Assembly (NCBI GenBank): GCA_052145115.1
Contig: JBKQPG010000004.1
Span: 1 to 64,000, forward strand
Source of the DNA: CAIVVT01 sp052145115
Lineage (GTDB): Bacteria; Acidobacteriota; Terriglobia; Bryobacterales; Bryobacteraceae
DNA length: 64,000 nt
Direction: 5' to 3'
Below the pieces are notes generated by a model that had not been told where the DNA came from, searched no databases, and saw only the letters and a program-made list of their open reading frames with translations. Both the position numbers and the translations under genes were made by a program. How positions within the stretch are numbered: position 1 is the first letter of the stretch; every line of letters begins with the position of its first letter. Shown here piece by piece: positions 58,678-64,000 of the stretch.

Positions 58678-60531
58678 CTACTGTGGAATATCCACCTCCT
58701 GCCGGCCCGGCGGCAGCATCCGCTCTTTCCAACCGCCCTGTCCGTCGCTGACCAGCGCGATGGCGCGCGAGCGGCTCTCGTACTTCACACGGATCCGGCC
58801 GCGCACGATGCGCGCATCCAGCAGCGTCCCGTTGAAGTCGGCCAGACGGTGCGGCGGCAGATCCTGGCAATGCATGAGCTTGTGTTTACCGGCGGCGACG
58901 AGCACGCGCTCGCCGTCCTGCACCGGCCACTCCCGCCCGTCCACCAGCGCGCAACCCTTCCAGGCCACTGAAACCGGCTGCGGCGAATCGATCTCCAGGC
59001 CGCCGCCCGTCCACGCCGCCTGGCGCAGCGGGGCCGCCGCGGCCGCCAGCAACGGCCAGTCCGGGCCCAGGATCGAGTTCTCGAAGTACAGCGCGACTCG
59101 CTGGAATGAGGCCGCCGCGCTGCGCACCAGCTGGAACAATTCTGTCCCGGTCTGTTGCTTCACCGGATAGACGTCCTGGTAGCGCTCGACGATGTTCAGG
59201 TCGATCGCCAGCAGGTCCGCGCGCCTGGTCAGGTCGGCATAGCGGCGCGCCATCTCGGCGTAACGCTCCGGGCCCAGATGCCAGATCGTCGCCGGATCCT
59301 CCACCAGGAACGTGACGCGGCGCCGCTGCGCCGACGCGAGCAGCCGCGGCGCATCCGCGCCCAGCTTGTCATGCATCGAAGGATCGAAACGATCGTCGAT
59401 GTGCGTCAGCACCAGGTCCACCTGCGGCTTCGCCTGGCGCAGCGCCTCCAGCCGCTTCAGCCAACCCTCCTGCAGCCGCGCCGCCAGCGCGGCGCGATAG
59501 TCCAGAAACGCCCGCAATGCGGCCGGGTTCCGCGCGTAAGAATGCGCGCCGCCGGCCTGATACAACTCCTGTGGATCGAAGCCCCGCTGCGCCTTGAATT
59601 CGGCCCGCACCCGCGCATTGAACGGTGTGAAGCGCGCCGGGTTTTCATGACCCTCCAGCGACTCGAAGTACAGCTCGCCCAGATTCAACCCATCCCAGTC
59701 GAAACGCCCTGTGAGTCCCTCCAGTCCGGCCGCGACGCTGCGCTCGCACGCCGGATCGGCCAGGTTCATCAGCTTGCGCCAGTCGAGTTGCGCGTCCTGG
59801 CCCGAGGCGGTCTTCTCGCGCCACTCCGGATGCTCGTTCCAGAAGGCGTCGCTGACGTGCGGGAACTCGACCCAGGCGTACACCAGAATGCCGTGGCGGT
59901 GGCACGTGGCAATCAGACTGTCCAGCCACTCGTCGCGCCCGCGGTCGCGTTCCCAGAAATGCCACGCCGCCACTTGCAGCGCCGCCACGCCGCCGCGCCG
60001 CCACCTCGCGGCGAGGTAATTCAGGTCGGCGCGCAGACGGTACGAAGAATCGAAAAAGACCCACAGCGAGCGCGCCTCGAATTCCGGTTTCAGCCCCAGG
60101 TCCACCAGCGCCTGCGGCAGATAAGGGAACCTTTCGACGCCTCGTGCGCCAGGCGCCACGGCGGTCCACAGCACCGGCTTGGCCCGCCCGTCTGCGCCGG
60201 CGGTGAGGCCCGCCACCAGCGGCGCGCCGGACCAGCGCTCACGCGTGAAAACGCGCGCCCCGGCGGGCATTTCGAAGACTGGAACATCGAGCGCCTGCTC
60301 CCATACGATCTGCAGTCTCGGCTGGCGGTCGTCGATCAGGCTCCGCACGTTCACCTGCTGCCTGGTCGGATGGAAGCCGTAGGCCCGCGCCTCGGGCGAG
60401 TCGCCGACCACCAGTACGGCCCGAGCCGGGTCGATGTTCAGCGGCGCGAGGATCTTGTCGAGACCCTGCCCGCGGCACTGCCAACTTGCCATGAAGAGGA
60501 TTGAAATCAGCAGCCTAGCGCGTAATGGCAT
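58678..60531 (-). CDS. TIM-barrel glycosidase-like exported protein
   Basis: 617 aa starting at 60531 (MPLRARLLISILFMASWQC), a signal peptide possibly with a lipobox near SWQC. An N-terminal ~160-aa domain (ARAVLVVGDSPEARAYGF, VFEMPAGARVFTRERWSG) precedes a TIM barrel: ADLNYLAARWRRGGVAALQV, then HRHGILVYAWVEFPHVSDAF, DWDGLNLGELYFESLEG and VDLVLTHIDDRFDPSMHDKL. This resembles the GHL10/PgaB-C-terminal-like hydrolase region; catalytic residues are not certain. A beta-sandwich ends it. It overlaps the upstream TPR-barrel gene by 17 bp, so they form a pair. Confidence 0.72.
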   Translation of the reverse strand: MPLRARLLISILFMASWQCRGQGLDKILAPLNIDPARAVLVVGDSPEARAYGFHPTRQQVNVRSLIDDRQPRLQIVWEQALDVPVFEMPAGARVFTRERWSGAPLVAGLTAGADGRAKPVLWTAVAPGARGVERFPYLPQALVDLGLKPEFEARSLWVFFDSSYRLRADLNYLAARWRRGGVAALQVAAWHFWERDRGRDEWLDSLIATCHRHGILVYAWVEFPHVSDAFWNEHPEWREKTASGQDAQLDWRKLMNLADPACERSVAAGLEGLTGRFDWDGLNLGELYFESLEGHENPARFTPFNARVRAEFKAQRGFDPQELYQAGGAHSYARNPAALRAFLDYRAALAARLQEGWLKRLEALRQAKPQVDLVLTHIDDRFDPSMHDKLGADAPRLLASAQRRRVTFLVEDPATIWHLGPERYAEMARRYADLTRRADLLAIDLNIVERYQDVYPVKQQTGTELFQLVRSAAASFQRVALYFENSILGPDWPLLAAAAAPLRQAAWTGGGLEIDSPQPVSVAWKGCALVDGREWPVQDGERVLVAAGKHKLMHCQDLPPHRLADFNGTLLDARIVRGRIRVKYESRSRAIALVSDGQGGWKERMLPPGRQEVDIPQ

Positions 60532-62500
60532 ACCACAGGCTGGCGCGCGCGTCCCAATACGTCCGCGGATGCGGATTGTCCTGCTGATCCGCCAGGTATG
60601 CCCCGCGCACAAAGTCCGTGCGGAACGACAGTTTCGGGGGCAGCGCGGCCCAGCGGAACCGCACGCCGGGGCCCGTCTCCATGAAATTGCCCCACCACTG
60701 GCGGCGCGCATCGACCGTCCAGTTGGCGTTCCACAGCGGCTGCAGACGCAGGCCGCCGGGCAGATCCGGCAGCGTGTAGCCGCCACGGAACTGCGTGTAA
60801 AGAAGCGAGTTGTGGTCGTAGCGGGAGACGTAGACCGCGTCCCCGCCAGTCTCAGCGAACCAGCCGCTCTCGCCATTGTTCGCCGCCGCGCCCCAGCCGC
60901 GCAGGTAGGAGGCGCCGCCGCGGTAGTCGGCCTGACCCGACCCGGCGGCGGGGTTGTAATTCAACAAAGTGGAGTTGTCGCCGGCATAACTGAACGCCCG
61001 CCCGGCCTCGCCCCACACGAACAGATGGGGCGTAATGTAGCGGTTGACGCCCGCGGCGGCGATCACCGCGGAATCGGAGAGCATCGGGCCCGGGCCCGCG
61101 GCCGCGCAGTTGACCAGCAATGGACACGTCTTGGTGTCGCCCACCCAGCGCAACGATATGTATGGCTGGAAACCCCACTTCTTCGCTTTCACGAAGTCCA
61201 GTTTGGCCTGTGAATACAGGAACATGGAGCCCCAGCGCGACGAGTACATGGGCAGCGCCCAGACCGTCAGCCGGACTATCTGGTGGCTGGCGCGCAGATG
61301 GTGGTACGCGCGGTCGGCCTCGCGCGCAGTCTCGGCCCCGCCGCTGCGCCGCGCCCGGTCAAACCATACCAACGCCTCATCGTCGCGCTGCAACAGGTTC
61401 AGCGTCCAGCCGAGCTGCAGAGCCACCTCGGCATCGCCCGGATTCTGCTCCCAGGCCGCCTGCAAATACCGCAAGGCATCCTGCAGATAGCCCAGATGGT
61501 AGCTCTTGATGCCCATTTCCCGGGCCGAAATCGTCTCCGGCGGCTGGCCGGTGGGACGCGCCACCAGGCCCGCCGCAGGCTGCTCCGGCGGCTTGGACGG
61601 TGCATTCATTACCCTCAGCTGCTCGCTGCTCAGGCGGTCGTCGGGGTGCTGCTGGACCTGGATCTCCAACTGCCGCCGTGCCTCCGTGTTCCGGCCCATG
61701 GCCAGCAACAGGAAGGCGTACTCGCGGCGTAGATTCGGGTTCTCCGGGTCGGCCTGCAGGGCATCCTCGAACTCATACGGATACGGGTACCGCGCCGGCA
61801 TCAGCTCGCGCGCCGTCTCCGCCACGCGCGCCGCCGGTGAGCGCGACGCCGCCACCAATAACGCCATCGATTCCCGTAGCTTGCCCTGCTCTTTGAGCAC
61901 CCGCGCCAGGTCGATCATCAGCCGCCCTTCGCCCCGGCGAAGCTGCCACGCTTTCTGATAATGTTCCGCCGCCAGCGCCAGCTCATCGCGCTGCTCGGCC
62001 AGGCGCGCCAGTTCCTCGTGCGCCGTCCATTGATCCGGCGCGGCCGCCACTGCGGCCTTCCAGCGCTCGATCCCTTCACGCAGCGGGCGATCGATGTTTT
62101 CAAACGCCGCAGCCGCCTTGGCGCGCGTCTCCTGCGATCCCAACTCCTTCCAACGCAGGAAGATACGGCGCGCCTCGACGGGCTTCTTGGTCTCGTAACA
62201 CAGGAACCCGTACTCCAGCGCGCTGTGTTCGTCGTTGGGATCGATACGCAGCGCCGCGGCGAACTGGTCGCGCGCCTGCTCGCGCTCGCCGGTTTTCAGC
62301 AACGCGTAAGCGAAGTCCTTGCGCAGATTGGCCGCGTCCGGCCGGGCGGCGGTGGCCTGCCGGAACAACGCCACCGCGCGGTCGAGATCCCCCGCGCGCA
62401 GCGCGCTGTAAGCCGCCTCCCCGGGATCGGGACCCGTTTGGGCGGGCGCGGGACTTCCGGCCAGGCCCACAACCAGCAGCAACAGCAGGCACGTGCGCAT
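60515..62500 (-). CDS. TPR protein with outer-membrane barrel, polysaccharide export-like
   Basis: 661 aa. Signal peptide MRTCLLLLLVVGLAGSPAPA. Residues ~25-400 are TPR repeats (AAYSALRAGDLDRAVALFRQ, GYLQDALRYLQAAWEQNPGD). The C-terminal ~250 aa alternate aromatic/hydrophobic beta strands (PYISLRWVGDTKT, YITPHLFVWGEAGRAFSYAG, ETGGDAVYVSRYDHNSLLYT) and end YWDARASLWYAITR, as in an outer-membrane barrel. The layout recalls PgaA or NfrA-type proteins. Cotranscribed with the TIM-barrel gene, it may secrete an exopolysaccharide. No glycosyltransferase is in view. Confidence 0.75.
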   Translation of the reverse strand: MRTCLLLLLVVGLAGSPAPAQTGPDPGEAAYSALRAGDLDRAVALFRQATAARPDAANLRKDFAYALLKTGEREQARDQFAAALRIDPNDEHSALEYGFLCYETKKPVEARRIFLRWKELGSQETRAKAAAAFENIDRPLREGIERWKAAVAAAPDQWTAHEELARLAEQRDELALAAEHYQKAWQLRRGEGRLMIDLARVLKEQGKLRESMALLVAASRSPAARVAETARELMPARYPYPYEFEDALQADPENPNLRREYAFLLLAMGRNTEARRQLEIQVQQHPDDRLSSEQLRVMNAPSKPPEQPAAGLVARPTGQPPETISAREMGIKSYHLGYLQDALRYLQAAWEQNPGDAEVALQLGWTLNLLQRDDEALVWFDRARRSGGAETAREADRAYHHLRASHQIVRLTVWALPMYSSRWGSMFLYSQAKLDFVKAKKWGFQPYISLRWVGDTKTCPLLVNCAAAGPGPMLSDSAVIAAAGVNRYITPHLFVWGEAGRAFSYAGDNSTLLNYNPAAGSGQADYRGGASYLRGWGAAANNGESGWFAETGGDAVYVSRYDHNSLLYTQFRGGYTLPDLPGGLRLQPLWNANWTVDARRQWWGNFMETGPGVRFRWAALPPKLSFRTDFVRGAYLADQQDNPHPRTYWDARASLWYAITR

Positions 62501-62586
62501 AAGGATCCTGCACTACAGTGCGCCGCCGCGGCCGGGGCTCTCATGCCCCGCCCGTCTCCCTCCCGAAGAAATACGATGATGTGGAT

Positions 62587-63759
62587 ATGGCGGCCTATCG
62601 CGGCACGGACTATTTGCTCCTCGACACCCTCCTCTCCGACGAAGAGAAGCTGGTCCGGCAGACCGCCCGCCAGTTCGTCGAGCAGCGCGTCCTGCCGCTC
62701 ATCAAGGACTGCTACAACCAGGGCCGCTTCCCCGCCGAACTGATTCCCAAAATGGGCGAGCTGGGCTTTTTCGGCGCCAACCTCGAAGGCTATGGCTGCG
62801 CCGGAATGAGCAACGTGGAATACGGCTTCGTCATGCAGGAGTTGGAGCGCGGCGACTCTGGCTTGCGCAGCTTCGTCAGCGTCCAGGGCGCGCTCGTGAT
62901 GTACCCGATCCACACCTACGGCAGCGACGCGCAGAAGGAGCGCTGGCTCCCCGCTCTTCAGAGCGGCCGGGCGATCGGCTGCTTCGGGCTGACCGAGCCT
63001 GGCTTCGGCTCCAACCCCGCTGCCATGGCCGCCCGCGCGCGGCGCGACGGCGATTCCTGGATTCTCAATGGCGAAAAGACCTGGATCACCAGCGGCAGTG
63101 TCGCCGACGTCGCCCTCATCTGGGCGCGGACCGAGGAGGGCATCCGCGGCTTTCTGGTGGAGCGCGGGACGCCCGGCTTCACGACTTCCGACATCCACGG
63201 CAAGCTCTCCATGCGCGCTTCCATCACTTCGTCGCTCTCGCTCTCCGATTGCCGCGTGCCGGACTCCAGCCGCCTGCCCGGCGCAGTGGGGCTCAAGGCC
63301 GCGCTCGGCTGCCTCTCGCAGGCGCGCTACGGCATCGGCTGGGGCGTCCTCGGCGCAGCCAGCGACTGCTACGAAACCGCGCGCGCCTACGCCAGGCTGC
63401 GGAAGCAGTTCGACGACCGGCCCATCGCCTCGCACCAGCTCGTCCAGGAGAAGCTGGCCTGGATGATTACCGAAATCACGAAAGGCCAGCTCCTGGCCCT
63501 GCACTGCGGCCGCCTCAAGGACCAAGGCCGCCTCGAGCCCGCCCACATCTCAATGTTGAAGCGCAACAACGTCGCCGTCGCGCTCGAATGCGCCCGCCTG
63601 AGCCGCGATCTGCTAGGCGCCAACGGCATCATCGACGACTATCCGATCATGCGCCACATGTGCAATCTCGAATCGGTGAAGACCTATGAGGGCACCGACC
63701 ACATCCACACGCTGGTCATCGGCGAGGCCGTGACGGGCATTCCAGCCTATAAAGGATGA
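62587..63759 (+). CDS. Glutaryl-CoA dehydrogenase-like acyl-CoA dehydrogenase
   Basis: 390 aa starting at 62587 (MAAYRGTDYLLLDTLLSDEE); an upstream start adds an unmatched basic tail. FAD-dependent oxidation of an acyl-CoA, probably glutaryl-CoA to crotonyl-CoA. Seen: CFGLTEPGFGSNPAAMAARA near 140, NGEKTWITSGSVADVALIWA, RYGIGWGVLGAASDCYETAR, QFDDRPIASHQLVQEKLAWM, and the catalytic glutamate in SVKTYEGTDHIHTLVIGEAV near 374, a segment typical of GcdH. Other acyl-CoA dehydrogenase substrates cannot be excluded. It is divergent from the TPR-barrel gene with 86 bp between starts. Confidence 0.88.
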   Translation: MAAYRGTDYLLLDTLLSDEEKLVRQTARQFVEQRVLPLIKDCYNQGRFPAELIPKMGELGFFGANLEGYGCAGMSNVEYGFVMQELERGDSGLRSFVSVQGALVMYPIHTYGSDAQKERWLPALQSGRAIGCFGLTEPGFGSNPAAMAARARRDGDSWILNGEKTWITSGSVADVALIWARTEEGIRGFLVERGTPGFTTSDIHGKLSMRASITSSLSLSDCRVPDSSRLPGAVGLKAALGCLSQARYGIGWGVLGAASDCYETARAYARLRKQFDDRPIASHQLVQEKLAWMITEITKGQLLALHCGRLKDQGRLEPAHISMLKRNNVAVALECARLSRDLLGANGIIDDYPIMRHMCNLESVKTYEGTDHIHTLVIGEAVTGIPAYKG

Positions 63760-63778
63760 TCTGAAGGTGGGAGACTCC

Positions 63779-64000
63779 ATGCAGCAGCAATTGAATTGGG
63801 GCACGTGTGTGGGACTGAGGCCGACGCGCCGCTCCTGGCTCGCCGGCCTGTTCCTGGCCGCCGGCGCCTGCGCCCGGCGCGGCGTCTCCTACGACTACGG
63901 TGAGCCCAAGCATCGTTATCAACTGCACGGCCAGGTCCTGCGCCTGCGGCCTGAAAACCGCATCGCCGTCATCAAGCACGAGAAGATCGAGGGCTGGATG
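63779..64000 (+). CDS. Copper-binding (CusF/SCO-type) protein, truncated by window end
   Basis: 74 codons visible with no stop. MQQQLNWGTCVGLRPTRRSW is followed by a hydrophobic signal segment (LAGLFLAAGACARRG) with a possible lipobox at GAC. The start of a beta-barrel domain reads YQLHGQVLRLRPENRIAVIK then HEKIEGWM, matching the opening of CusF-like copper-binding domains that often precede SCO modules. Good ribosome site GGTGGGAG. The rest lies outside the window. Confidence 0.6.
   Translation, partial: MQQQLNWGTCVGLRPTRRSWLAGLFLAAGACARRGVSYDYGEPKHRYQLHGQVLRLRPENRIAVIKHEKIEGWM

Overview
The window looks like a chromosomal segment from a GC-rich Acidobacteriota bacterium, probably a Solibacter/Bryobacter-type lineage. 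This is an inference. It rests on two secreted VWFA-domain proteins of the acidobacterial type, an ECF-sigma/anti-sigma/secreted-protein cassette, many Tat-exported carbohydrate-active proteins, small secreted one-domain paralogs, and high GC with huge antisense ORFs. No rRNA, tRNA, transposase or CRISPR array was seen. I had no tools, so all family names come from reading motifs.

Layout. 0.1-4.2 kb: a three-gene, end-overlapping minus-strand cassette (GH51 arabinofuranosidase, unknown protein, DUF362). 4.3-6.4 kb: SurA/PrsA-type foldase lipoprotein and fabD. 6.7-8.7 kb: ECF sigma factor, anti-sigma factor and secreted protein. 8.9-15.8 kb: small zinc-ribbon protein, pyruvate carboxylase, DUF4097 surface protein, GAF-SpoIIE phosphatase and an MBL-fold hydrolase. 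16.0-20.3 kb: the mutagenesis pair dnaE2-imuB behind a perfect palindromic operator. 20.5-24.8 kb: a tandemly duplicated small secreted-protein gene whose duplication carried along a dead piece of the priA 5' end, then intact priA and a GNAT gene. 24.8-30.8 kb: hutH, an RNA methyltransferase, secreted proteins and an MBL hydrolase fused to a response-regulator receiver domain. 30.9-35.2 kb: complete gcvT-gcvH-gcvPA-gcvPB glycine-cleavage operon. 35.4-41.8 kb: ExeA-like ATPase and a type III-A CRISPR effector operon (cas10-csm2-csm3-csm4-csm5). 41.9-46.3 kb: accessory stretch with a fused DNA methyltransferase/nuclease, two unknown proteins and two copies of a dispersed ~170-bp repeat. 46.3-58.5 kb: VWFA proteins, a 1129-aa secreted protein, oxidoreductase, glutathione peroxidase, galE, a one-domain EamA protein and a sialate esterase. 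58.7-62.5 kb: a TPR/outer-membrane-barrel gene with a TIM-barrel gene, resembling an exopolysaccharide export pair. 62.6-64.0 kb: glutaryl-CoA dehydrogenase-like gene and a truncated copper-binding protein.

Most unusual content. The type III-A operon encodes a short Cas10 that keeps GGDD but has no HD nuclease domain. Its Csm2 carries a ~160-residue disordered Pro/Ala/Glu then Arg/Gly-rich N-terminal extension. No cas6, adaptation genes, ring-nuclease/CARF effector or array is in view. A ~170-bp repeat occurs three times (15.8, 45.8 and 46.1 kb) with invariant internal spacing, a boxA-like GTTCTTTGAAAA and a terminal CCTCC, and it may be a structured RNA or a mobile repeat. The ImuB homolog has lost two of the three catalytic acidic residues of Y-family polymerases.
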